From NCBI RefSeq assembly GCF_014762745.1, contig NZ_JABURJ010000091.1, positions 1 to 64,000 of the forward strand: a stretch of 64,000 bases of DNA, read 5' to 3'. This document shows, piece by piece, positions 1 through 9,700 of the stretch. The notes under the pieces are model-generated. The model ran no database searches and was not told the origin of the DNA. It was given only the letters and a program-made list of their open reading frames with translations. Source of the stretch: Kangiella sp. (GTDB lineage: Bacteria; Pseudomonadota; Gammaproteobacteria; Enterobacterales; Kangiellaceae). The stretch's first letter is position 1; the number at the start of each line of letters is the position of its first letter. A program made the translations under genes and the position numbers.

Positions 1-191
1 CCTTGGTCATCATCACCACCTTGGTCGTCATCACCACCTTGGTCGTCATCACCACCTTGGTCGTCATCACCACCTTGGTCGTCATCACCACCTTGGTCGT
101 CATCACCACCTTGGTCGTCATCACCACCTTGGTCGTCATCACCATCTTGGTCGTCATCACCACCTTGGTCGTCATCACCATCTTGGTCGTT
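1..191 (-). repeat. 18-bp tandem repeat coding for acidic GGDDDQ hexapeptides
   Basis: An 18-bp unit starts at 3, 21, 39 and so on to 183 (ten full units plus a partial one) and continues off the left edge. In the frame of the minus-strand gene it encodes Gly-Gly-Asp-Asp-Asp-Gln. Two units have a C-to-T change on the plus strand that gives Asp-Gly-Asp-Asp-Asp-Gln, and the unit at 3 has a single silent change. The block is an acidic, probably disordered and possibly calcium-binding linker near the C terminus of the ELWxxDG-repeat protein. Confidence 0.95.
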
Positions 192-3098
192 AGCTACTTG
201 CAGAACATTGATATTCAGCGTTTGCTTCGCAATATCCATGTCATCGTCAACGACCTCGATTTCAAAACTAATTAACATATCCTCATCGACCTCAGGCGCA
301 GTAAAACTAAACACTCCTGATCCAGACTGTGACAATGAGACTATCGGACCAGATAATTGTGTCATTGAAATTTCTGTAATAATGCCGTCGCTGTCAGTTG
401 AGCCACTTGCATCAACAACCACCTCAAGGGTTTCATCAACCTCATCAGGTGCTGTGATATTAATCACTGGCAGCTCATTAAATACCACCTTAAAAAACTC
501 GCAGCCAACTGCATTATTACAACCCCGTGCAATCAAGTACTTACCATAAGTCATGGCATTAAAAGAAAACATTCTCAAGTAATCCATACCAGGCATTGAG
601 ACCTTGTTCCATTCATCTTCTACCTCACCACCCAGCAGATAAATACCGTCAATACCCGAGCTACTGGTCGAGAAGCCTAATAGATATCCATTTGATACAG
701 CTAACGAGTTTAGAATGGAGTCTTCTCCTGGGGTAAAATCTTGCACTAGCACAAAATTATCATTCTGCATTTCCCACAATTCGGTGCCATAAGCCTGATT
801 AGTAGCCAGTGCATAGAGGTTCTCACCTGTAGAAGCAACACTCCCAAAGCTTAGGCCCACTTCTGAAGCTATTTCGGTTACAGATTCACCCGTTGCACGC
901 CAAACCTTACGTCCAGTATCAGAGCTTGCAGTGAAGTAAAGGCTACCTTGATGAGCAATCGGCACGCCTGGACTTGAACTATTTACACCAGGATTAATAT
1001 CTAGCAATGGCTCAATATAATTATCCATATCAGTAGACCACATTTCTCTTCCAAGCTCGGGGGTGCTGGCTGAAAAGTACAGCGTGCTTCCCACTTTTGT
1101 TAGTAGACTTGGGTTGCTGGATGATGCTCCAGGATTAATATCAGTAACAATTTGATATTGGCCAGGCTCAATATAGACCCAAAGCTCGCGTCCGTGAGTA
1201 CCATCATTTGCAGAAAAAACCAACATATCGTTGAAGAGTGTTAAGCTTGCTGGGTCAGATGAGCCTGCACCTGGATTAAGATCCAAGGCAACTTCAATAT
1301 CATCACCATTGGTCGCGATTAACTCTCCGCCAAGGCCATCAACTGTCGCAACAAAGAATAGATAATCATAGAATGGAATCAGCTCAGTGGGATAACTACT
1401 ATCTGGACCTTCTTCAAGGTCTGCAAATAGCTCGGTAATTTCACCATTGGTGCGCCACAACTCTCTGCCTTCACTGAGTGTCGTTGCCGCAAAATAAAGC
1501 CAATTGTCATACTCCATAAAGTTGGCAGGTTTTGAGCTTGCATTTCCTGGGTTAATATCATGCACCAGCTCCACATCATGGCCATCGGTTCGCCACAATT
1601 CTACACCAAGATCTTCTGTGTATGCGGTGAAATATAAGTTGCCCTGAAACTCCACTTCAGCTTTGGTCCAGTTATTAATATTAGCGCTATCAACACCACT
1701 GGATTGAGCGACGGTAAAAGCTGTTGTTTCATTGCTGCTCGGATCAAAAAGACTAAGTTTTCTGTTCAAACCCTCATAAACGACCAGTCCATTAGGGAAC
1801 ACAGCCAACAAACCAAACTCATCGTAATCTTGCCCTTCAAAGTTTTCGTATGCTACTTCAACATCAATTGAACCCTGATTTAACTTTATTAGCTCATTAC
1901 CCCGGTCAGTAGCGAACGCCTTAAAATACATAACATCGTCATGTACTACACAGCTATTTGGGTTAGAGCTGGCATCCCCATAGTTAATATCTGCAAGATC
2001 ACCCTCCACCCCATTAAAGAAATTAAGGTTGCCGTTATATATGCTAAATAGCTCAACGCCATTGCCCTCAATCACATTTGAGGCAAAGAATAACTGTTCA
2101 TCAAAATCACATAAGAAATCGATAGTGTCCTGCTCAGCTTCTTTAACAGGTAAATTAACTCCATCGTATGACCATAGTTCTTCATGGATCCCAATTTGAG
2201 GCGTGAAGTAGAGCAAACCATCTGGTGCAATATGCATTTCTTCAATTGCAGTGATTGAATCTGCTCCCACGACGGCATCAAACAATAGTGGAACTGTCTG
2301 ATGATCATCTGCAACAAAATGCAGTTCATAACCCACCACATTGGTATAGGCATGTACTAATAACTTGTTGCCATAAACTATCATCGGTGACTCGTGCTTT
2401 ACACCATGTGAGTTACCCGGTCTGAATTCTTTAAACAGCTCGGTAGTTTCCCCATTGGTACGATATAACTCATGCCCCTGAACCACATTGTTAGCGGTAA
2501 AGTACATCCACTCGCCAAAAGGCGTTAGGTTTGCAATAGCACTATCACCCTCGCCATTAATGTCAGACAGTCGTTCTGTTAACGAACCATCGGTACGCCA
2601 AAGCTCCTGCCCATGCGCACCATCATCAGCAACAAAATAGAGATATCCCTGATATTCGACTAGCTGCTCAGGATTACTGGATCCATCAGGATTTATGTCC
2701 ATTACCAACTCTACGGAAGAACCATCATAAACATAGAGCTCTCGACCATCGGGTCCTGTAGCACTGAAAAAAACTTGACCGTTGTAGGAAGCAAAAGAGT
2801 CGGGATGAGAGTCCTTCATCCCTGGATAAATATCAGCGACCATTTCAACTGACATATCTTCTTTAGCTATCCATAGCTCAACACCTTCCTCTGGAGTCCG
2901 CCCCATAAACAACAACGCAGACGACTCACCTTCTGTATATTGAAAAGTCTGTCCATAGTTATTGTAGGAATAAACGCTAGATTTATTGGTGTTGATATCC
3001 GATAGATTTTGAACTTTGATTGATGTTTCAGCTACCGTTAGCTGTGTCACCGCGGCTATCACAGTGGCAGCCACTCCTTTCATTACGCCTGAATACAT
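1..3098 (-). CDS. Secreted ELWxxDG-repeat protein with PKD-like domain, C-terminally truncated by window edge
   Basis: The frame is open from the ATG at 3096-3098, preceded by a strong AGGAGG at 3104-3109, to base 1, so at least 1032 residues. The N terminus (MYSGVMKGVAATVIAAVTQL) is a signal peptide ending near TVAET. About fifteen repeats follow, carrying variants of G-x-E-L-W-x-T-D/N-G and, between them, D-I-N-P-G-x-x-S-S-x-P. This matches the ELWxxDGT repeat family, which probably folds as beta-propeller-like blades. Around residues 870-955 is a PKD/Ig-like domain (PVINITAPDEV, DASGSTDSDG), followed by the GGDDDQ linker. Role is unknown; a cell-surface or released protein is inferred. The C-terminal anchoring or sorting signal lies outside the window. 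The gene is transcribed away from the GAF regulator at 3318. Confidence 0.85.
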   Translation of the reverse strand, partial: MYSGVMKGVAATVIAAVTQLTVAETSIKVQNLSDINTNKSSVYSYNNYGQTFQYTEGESSALLFMGRTPEEGVELWIAKEDMSVEMVADIYPGMKDSHPDSFASYNGQVFFSATGPDGRELYVYDGSSVELVMDINPDGSSNPEQLVEYQGYLYFVADDGAHGQELWRTDGSLTERLSDINGEGDSAIANLTPFGEWMYFTANNVVQGHELYRTNGETTELFKEFRPGNSHGVKHESPMIVYGNKLLVHAYTNVVGYELHFVADDHQTVPLLFDAVVGADSITAIEEMHIAPDGLLYFTPQIGIHEELWSYDGVNLPVKEAEQDTIDFLCDFDEQLFFASNVIEGNGVELFSIYNGNLNFFNGVEGDLADINYGDASSNPNSCVVHDDVMYFKAFATDRGNELIKLNQGSIDVEVAYENFEGQDYDEFGLLAVFPNGLVVYEGLNRKLSLFDPSSNETTAFTVAQSSGVDSANINNWTKAEVEFQGNLYFTAYTEDLGVELWRTDGHDVELVHDINPGNASSKPANFMEYDNWLYFAATTLSEGRELWRTNGEITELFADLEEGPDSSYPTELIPFYDYLFFVATVDGLGGELIATNGDDIEVALDLNPGAGSSDPASLTLFNDMLVFSANDGTHGRELWVYIEPGQYQIVTDINPGASSSNPSLLTKVGSTLYFSASTPELGREMWSTDMDNYIEPLLDINPGVNSSSPGVPIAHQGSLYFTASSDTGRKVWRATGESVTEIASEVGLSFGSVASTGENLYALATNQAYGTELWEMQNDNFVLVQDFTPGEDSILNSLAVSNGYLLGFSTSSSGIDGIYLLGGEVEDEWNKVSMPGMDYLRMFSFNAMTYGKYLIARGCNNAVGCEFFKVVFNELPVINITAPDEVDETLEVVVDASGSTDSDGIITEISMTQLSGPIVSLSQSGSGVFSFTAPEVDEDMLISFEIEVVDDDMDIAKQTLNINVLQVANDQDGDDDQGGDDDQDGDDDQGGDDDQGGDDDQGGDDDQGGDDDQGGDDDQGGDDDQGGDDDQ

Positions 3099-3252
3099 AG
3101 TTTCCTCCTGAAGATTTCCTGTATTGCGTGGCGTAATATTAAAGAGATTCAATCAAACATTTTTTCCTAAATTTACTCAGCTTTTTATCATTTTTTTATC
3201 ATTTTGCGTGACTGTAATAGAGCTGAACACAAAAAATCAATAAGTTACAAGA

Positions 3253-3281
3253 TTCCTTTCATAGAACAAAATCGCTATACT
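3253..3281 (+). promoter_or_regulatory. Candidate promoter of the GAF regulator
   Basis: TATACT at 3276-3281 is a good -10. A weak -35 (TTCCTT, 3253-3258) lies 17 bp upstream. It sits about 36 bp before the ATG at 3318 in the 219-bp divergent intergenic region. No strong ribosome binding site is visible directly before that ATG. Confidence 0.35.
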
Positions 3282-3317
3282 TTGAGGGAGCAAGTCAAAT
3301 AACGCGAACAGCACATT

Positions 3318-4331
3318 ATGACAACATCTGATATCTATAGTGTTTTAAAGGAGTTTTCATCAGGGCTACAGCTCGCACCCAGCCCCAGCCAGGTTATGTG
3401 GTTAATTTGTAACACTGTAGAAAAAACAGGACTTGATGATTGTGTTGTTTATAGCGCAGACCTGGAATCCGAGGAGCTTACTCAAGTAGCTGCAATTGGC
3501 GGCAAGGTTAATGAGCTGCAGCAAATTATCAATCCCATCATTTTAAAGCTTGGCCAAGGTATTGTTGGAAATGCAGCATTACTGAAAAGAGAAATACTTG
3601 TTGATAACACTTCTTTAACTCCAAATTATGTTACAGATGGAGATGTTCGCGCGTCAGAGCTTTCCGTACCAATCATTTATGAAAATGATGTTGTGGGGGT
3701 TATCGACTCTGAGAATAAAGAAGAAAATTTTTACAAACAACATCATTTACTACTGTTCAAAACATTAGCCGCGCTTGCCGCTCCGTGGATTGGAAATCCT
3801 AAAACTGCTGATCAATTGCTTTCAAGAAGAAGAACCGATAGACAACAAGCGAGTATAAAATACGGTCTTCACTTTCACTCCAGCCAACTTAAGCAAGTAA
3901 CAGAAGATTATATGAAGGAATCTTTTAGGCTTTTTGCTTCCTTGAATCACCAAGAGTTTGAAGAAATCATGAGAGTGTTTCTAAAGCATTATGCAAAACC
4001 CTACCCTTTTAAGCATATTTCGGTGCTAGATGAAAAGCTAAAAAATCATGATGAAGCCTTCAAGCGATTCCTTTGCGACCGAGTCAAAGACCTGGTTAAG
4101 CTTTCAATGGATGATATTTTTCTTCCAAGCCCTAAAACTCAAAAATATCACTTCATTATTGAGCACACCTATATCAATCCTCTTCCGGATCATCAGTCCG
4201 TGGCTGACAAGCTTGGTATGTCTTACAGCACCTTTGCAAGACACCTTGCCAAAGCAAGAAAACAGCTGATCGATTTCTTATGGGCTAAGTTACATAAGGA
4301 TATGAAAACCGTCGCACCAATTATTGAATAA
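3318..4331 (+). CDS. GAF-domain protein with C-terminal helix-turn-helix-like region
   Basis: 337 residues, no signal peptide. Residues about 20-160 look like a GAF sensor domain (GLDDCVVYSADLE, LGQGIVGNAALLKREILVDN, ELSVPIIYENDVVGVIDSEN). Residues about 170-280 form a segment I do not recognise. Residues about 288-325 (HQSVADKLGMSYSTFARHLAKAR) resemble a DNA-binding helix-turn-helix, with a recognition-helix-like STFARHLAKAR. A cytoplasmic transcription regulator responding to a small ligand is inferred; the ligand and targets are unknown. It stands alone between the divergent surface-protein gene and the convergent pbpC, so it may regulate either the divergent gene or remote genes. The start codon choice is uncertain because Shine-Dalgarno pairing is weak. 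Confidence 0.7.
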   Translation: MTTSDIYSVLKEFSSGLQLAPSPSQVMWLICNTVEKTGLDDCVVYSADLESEELTQVAAIGGKVNELQQIINPIILKLGQGIVGNAALLKREILVDNTSLTPNYVTDGDVRASELSVPIIYENDVVGVIDSENKEENFYKQHHLLLFKTLAALAAPWIGNPKTADQLLSRRRTDRQQASIKYGLHFHSSQLKQVTEDYMKESFRLFASLNHQEFEEIMRVFLKHYAKPYPFKHISVLDEKLKNHDEAFKRFLCDRVKDLVKLSMDDIFLPSPKTQKYHFIIEHTYINPLPDHQSVADKLGMSYSTFARHLAKARKQLIDFLWAKLHKDMKTVAPIIE

Positions 4332-4375
4332 ATAGTAAGCCATGCCGCTTGCTCAATACGGCAAGAGTAATCTGC

Positions 4376-6739
4376 TTATTGCTCAACTCGAAAATCAAGC
4401 TCTGAAAAAGCACCAGTTTCATCCACCACAATCACTTCGTAATCACCACGCGAAAGGTTTTTTAAGGCAATCCGATGCTTAGCTTCTAATGTCGGCGGCA
4501 ACAGGCGACCATTTAAAAACCAGTAGGCTTCTCCTGTGATGCCCTCCGCCCATAACTGCACTTCGGGCAATGTCTGCTTTTGCGGCTCAGCGTAAATAAT
4601 CGACTCAGGATCAAGGCCGGCGATCCTGGGCTTGCTGGAACCTACACTGTTTTGACAATTTTCTGCATATTCGGGTAACAGGCTTTCGCTTCGAAATGGC
4701 TTGGCAATCCAGGGTTCAAGGCTTTTTGGCCATAGAGCGACTTCCTTGATATGTACCGACCCGTCGAAGCATTGATTATTGACTCTTTTACCCGTTGCAG
4801 CATCAAGCTGTACCTTCATTAAGCCATTATGCCAATCGCTGCTCAATGGATCGGAAAAAGTTGCAGGAGCAGTCTCATCGATCAGATAGGCTGACCGCTT
4901 CTTATGGCAATTCTCTTCTGACTGTAACGATGCCAGAGTGCCAAGTGGCCAGCAAATATCAGCCATGGTTACGGTAGCCGGACGTTCAATTGGTGCCAGC
5001 CAGTCACTTGGCATAATTTTTAAAATGCGCTCCAGCAATGGTACCGCTGTAGTACGACCAGTATTGTTAAGACTAAAGGAACCGTCAGGCATGCCTACCC
5101 AGACTCCAATAGTAACCTTTTTATTTGAGGCTAATACCCAGGCATCGCGCGATCCATAACTGGTTCCAGTCTTGTATGCAATCTGTTTCGTTGGTTGGAA
5201 GTATCGATGACTTAGATGATTGTTAAGTGGTATTTGACTTAAAATATTTTGCACCACCCAGCTAGCTTCTTGACTCAACAAAGGCAGTTTCTTTTGTGGT
5301 TGGTCTGGATCCAATCTCAATTCAGTTGCTAAACCCTTATTTCCCAAAGCTGAGAAAGCGCCTACCAATTGATGCAAATTAGCACCACCACCGCCCAAAG
5401 CCAAACTTAGGCTGGGTGTCGCAGATTCAGGCAAGGACAACTTCAAACCGGCATTGGTCAGCTGAATATAAAAATACTCAGCATATAGCTCATTTAACAC
5501 TTGTACCGCCGGCATATTAAGCGAACGTGCGAGCGACTGAGAAACGCTGACCGCACCATTGAAGTTCTCGCTGAAATTTTTCGGCTTATAACCCTCGAAT
5601 GACTGCGGGACATCAAACAATAAAGATTCAGAATGAATGAGTCCCTTATCTAATGCCATCCCATAAATAAAGGGTTTTAGAGTCGATCCCGGTGAGCGCG
5701 TAGCTTTGGTCATATCAACGTAACCAGCACGATCGGGATTAGCGAAATCTGCACTGCCAATATAGGCCAAAGGCATTGAGCTAGCGTTATCCATGACAAT
5801 CACTGCCGCAGACAAGCCTTTCTCTTTACCCCGAATATAATCGAAAACACTGAGCTCAAGCTCTGTTTGCAAATTTCGATCTATCGCAGTTTTGATAAGT
5901 CGCCTGTCCGGATAACGATTGACCAGCTCACGACTTAATAGAGGAGCTAATACAGGTTGTGTGTTGTATTGTGCCCAGACATCTTCCTGTTTGATTTCAT
6001 CGATCAGCTCAACCGGCCAAACGTTAAAATCCGCTAGACGGTCGAGCAGTTTATTACGTTGCGCTTTGGCGCGCTCGGGATACAGATCTGGACGGTTCCA
6101 CGAAGGTGCCTGGGGTAATACTGCCAGCATAGCTGCTTCTGATGCGGTCAAATCTTTGGATGACTTGCCAAGGTAAGTAAAGCTTGCGGCCTCTACGCCT
6201 TCAATAGTACCGCCAAAAGGTGCATAGTTAAGGTAGTAAGTCAGAATCTCATCTTTGGAATAATACCACTCAAGTTGCAACGCCCGAAACATCTGCTGTA
6301 GCTTGCCGCTAATACTTTTCTCGTGTGGCTCCAGTATTCTTGCCACCTGCATGGTCAGAGTCGAACCACCGGATACGATTTCTCCATGATAAACGGCCTG
6401 AGCTGAAGCTCTCAACAAAGCAACAGGGTTAACGCCTGGGTGCTGATAAAAATAGCGATCCTCATAATTGATCAACGCTTCGAGATATAACGGTGAGACC
6501 TCTTCCAATGTCACTGGATAACGCCAGACACCTTGCGAATCTGGAAAAGCCCGCAAAGGCCTGCCTTCCGCATCAACCACAAGCTGAGCAAAGCTACGCC
6601 GCTCAAAATCATCAATCGGTAACGGAAAGAACTTGTCTAAAATCCAGAATAAAACAAAGCATAGCAATAAAGTAAGCAGCAAGCGCTTCAGACTTTTCAG
6701 CCAGAAGCGTTTACTGAATACCCCTTGCGGTTGAGTCAT
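4376..6739 (-). CDS. pbpC: Penicillin-binding protein 1C (bifunctional glycosyltransferase/transpeptidase)
   Basis: 787 residues, the normal PBP1C size. An N-terminal membrane anchor spans about residues 18-36. The GT51 glycosyltransferase domain has catalytic Glu93 in NYEDRYFYQHPGVNP and the GGSTLTMQVAR motif at 124-134. The transpeptidase domain has S352-T-L-K355 (SPGSTLKPF), S406-L-N408 and K523-T-G525. The C-terminal ~100 residues fit the BiPBP_C beta domain typical of PBP1C. It polymerises lipid II and is anchored in the inner membrane facing the periplasm. It follows the alpha-2-macroglobulin gene by 11 bp, the arrangement found in E. coli and many other bacteria, so the two are almost certainly co-transcribed. 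All catalytic motifs are intact. Confidence 0.97.
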   Translation of the reverse strand: MTQPQGVFSKRFWLKSLKRLLLTLLLCFVLFWILDKFFPLPIDDFERRSFAQLVVDAEGRPLRAFPDSQGVWRYPVTLEEVSPLYLEALINYEDRYFYQHPGVNPVALLRASAQAVYHGEIVSGGSTLTMQVARILEPHEKSISGKLQQMFRALQLEWYYSKDEILTYYLNYAPFGGTIEGVEAASFTYLGKSSKDLTASEAAMLAVLPQAPSWNRPDLYPERAKAQRNKLLDRLADFNVWPVELIDEIKQEDVWAQYNTQPVLAPLLSRELVNRYPDRRLIKTAIDRNLQTELELSVFDYIRGKEKGLSAAVIVMDNASSMPLAYIGSADFANPDRAGYVDMTKATRSPGSTLKPFIYGMALDKGLIHSESLLFDVPQSFEGYKPKNFSENFNGAVSVSQSLARSLNMPAVQVLNELYAEYFYIQLTNAGLKLSLPESATPSLSLALGGGGANLHQLVGAFSALGNKGLATELRLDPDQPQKKLPLLSQEASWVVQNILSQIPLNNHLSHRYFQPTKQIAYKTGTSYGSRDAWVLASNKKVTIGVWVGMPDGSFSLNNTGRTTAVPLLERILKIMPSDWLAPIERPATVTMADICWPLGTLASLQSEENCHKKRSAYLIDETAPATFSDPLSSDWHNGLMKVQLDAATGKRVNNQCFDGSVHIKEVALWPKSLEPWIAKPFRSESLLPEYAENCQNSVGSSKPRIAGLDPESIIYAEPQKQTLPEVQLWAEGITGEAYWFLNGRLLPPTLEAKHRIALKNLSRGDYEVIVVDETGAFSELDFRVEQ

Positions 6740-6750
6740 CGATAAGCCTG

Positions 6751-9700
6751 CTATTGAGCGCCTGGTTTACGGATGGTGACAGCTTTCTCAGGCTCACTGA
6801 TACCGCGAATTTCAGGACGATACATATCTTCCACAAAGCTCGACGGTACCGTATAAGTGCCCGGTGTGACCGCACGAACCATATAGAACAAATGAGTCGT
6901 TTGATAACTGCTTAATTCGAGCGCAGCCATGAATCGATCATCCCAGAACTCCTGATGCTCAACCTGAGTATTCTGAGTCAGCTCACGAATGCTTTTACCA
7001 TCAATGGTAAGCTCATCAATCTTAAATGAATGTTCAAGATTTTGATTCTCAAGTTCAAAACCGGCAGGTAATAAGTCAATAATCATGGCATTGCGTAACC
7101 GGTTATGTTCACGCGCCAGGTCAATGGATAGTGCTACAATGATCCTGTCACCAGCAGTCAACTTCTGGATAGATATAGGCTCACCTTGAAGATTAAAGTA
7201 GCGACGCTTTATGGCAACATCTTCAAACAAACCTTCTGGTGCTGTTTTCGGATAGCCTCGAGCTTTGTAATCAACAAAAACTGTTTTCTCACCTAAATTT
7301 TTCAAAACTAATGGCTGTTTGACTGCGGAATTTTTTGACACAGTAATATAGTCCACAGTTTGTTTAAATGACTCTAACTCGCTACCCTGCGCTATTTCCA
7401 AGCTCAGTTCAGATTGTTCCGAGTTCATACCATCCAACTGCTTCGCTAAACGTGCCAAAGCTCCTTTTTCCTGTGTCGATAACCAACTACGGGATTCCAG
7501 CTCGCCTTTTAAATCATAAACTAAATCCAGTCCATTGAGATCCAGATCTTCGACCACTTTGCTGCCAAAGCTCAAACTTGCTACCTGGCTCAGATCGCGA
7601 ATCGATGAACCATAATCGCCGTAATACCAGTAAGGCTGATGTTTAAACTTGGTGGTAAAGGCTTGTCCCCACGCCAGTTTGGCACGACGCTGATCGCCGA
7701 GTTTTTCTAAAGCATAGGCTAAATGTGCCAGTGGTAATGCACGCTCCGCATCCGTTGCATTTTTATCATAGAGTGCACGTACATCCTGTAAACTGACACT
7801 ACCAATTTTAGTCAACACATAGGCCGAGTAAGCACGATAGGCTAACTCAAAGTGTTCTCTATCATCGTAGTAATCCCAGTTATTGGCTCTAAACGCACTC
7901 GAACGCACATAACGCTGCAACCGTCGCACTGCACGTTGCAAATTATCTTCAGGAACCTGATAACCCAACTGCTTTGCTTCAATCAGGAAGTCGGTTACAT
8001 AGGCGGTCATCCAGGGTTCTTCCGGCGAATTGTTAGACCACAGACCAAAACTGCCGTCATAACGTTGCATCGATAGCGTGCGACTTATTGCAGAATCAAT
8101 CAACTGTTGTCTCTGCTCGAATAACTGAGCAGTACGTTCTGATTCAAGCGTGTTCAAGTCGTCTCTTTCAATATTCAGCCAAGGCCAGGCGCGTGATGTG
8201 GTTTGCTCCAGGCAACCATAAGGATATTGCAGTAATCCATCAATATAGGAACCGGCATCCAAAGGCGGAGTACTGGATACCGTTAATACCGACTTCAGAC
8301 CATAGTCATCATATTGGCTGGCAAAATCATCGCTAACAACAAACTGGCTACCGGCATTAACAGCGGCTTGCTTGCTGATGATTGAAGCGGCATAGGCAGG
8401 ACGTAAACCGAGCGACCAGCTGCGATTCATAGTTAAGTCTGAATTATCACTTTCTACACTAATCGATACTTTGCCAGCGCCGGTAAACTGAGAGGCCTTC
8501 ACATCAAGAGCTAACACCACCTTACCTTTTGGCTCGAGTGTTAAAGTTTCAGAAACGCTGCCATTACCTAAAGTTTCATCAGCTTCCAGAGTTACGCTAA
8601 AGGTTTGCTCAGTCTCCTCCATGTTTTTGATATCAAACATCACTTGTGACTGATCGCCTTTGGCCAAAAAGCGTGGCATAGAAGCTTGAACCACTAAAGG
8701 TGCTGCCACTTTAGCTTTCGACTCAGCGGAACCATAACGATTCTTGCTGAAAGCGACGGCCATTAGTCGCAACTCGCCATTAAAGTATGGCAACTCAACA
8801 TTAAGCTTGGCTCGGCCATTCTCGTCCAGCTGCACCTTGTCTTTAACGATAGAGACAATCTGCACATCCGAAACAGGCGCATCGCCACCACGACTTAAGT
8901 CTGCATCACCACCAAAACGCTGTCTGGCTATGCTGCCTTCGGTTAATTCAACGAAGCTGCCGTAGTTATCTTTTAGAGCCGCCTCATAAGCGCGCTGACC
9001 AAAGAACCAATCAATAGGGCTTGGTGACTCAAAATTGCTGATACTGAGTATGCCGCTATCGACTAATGCCAAGGTGGCAAATACTGTCTCGTCTGAGTTC
9101 GAGTTGTTGACTTTAAGGTCAACTTCAACGGCTTGTAACGGACGTAGTTTTTCACTATGAGTCAATTCAACATCAAGTTTTTTTGTGTCACGTTTCAAAG
9201 GCAAATGCATCACCCCAAAGGCGCGATTTGGCAGGTTTTTTCGTTTAATATCACCAGGCTTAAGCACCATCACCGACACATAGAGGTTATGGGTATTCCA
9301 GCTAGTGTTCATCGGGATAGTGACAGTTGATTCAGCGGAATCCAGTTCTATCGCACGCTTCCACAGAAGCTGATCGCTTTCTACAGTGACCAGCGCCTGC
9401 CCCGAATAAGGCGAAGTAATATTAACCTGAAGATCTTTACCCAGCTCTACAAAGTCTTGCTCAATAGACAACTTAACCTGATCAGGTCGCTCGCCATTTT
9501 GCTGGTTGTTATCAGACCAATACCAACCCGCAAAAAAGTGATAGCTGGTGATCAGCTGGTTTCTTTGATTATGGATCTCCAGTCGGTAGTTGCCATATTC
9601 CAGAGGTAGCGACAGCTGTGGTCGTTGCTCTGATTCAAACTTTATTCTTTTGCTATAAACCGGCACATTTGCTTCTGATGAACGATACTCCCAACCACTG

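Noticed and set aside
3-275. Plus-strand frame of repeated VVITTL residues over the 18-bp repeat
   Set aside because: It is the antisense of the acidic GGDDDQ tail of the minus-strand surface protein, which has signal peptide, ribosome site and more than 1000 open codons.
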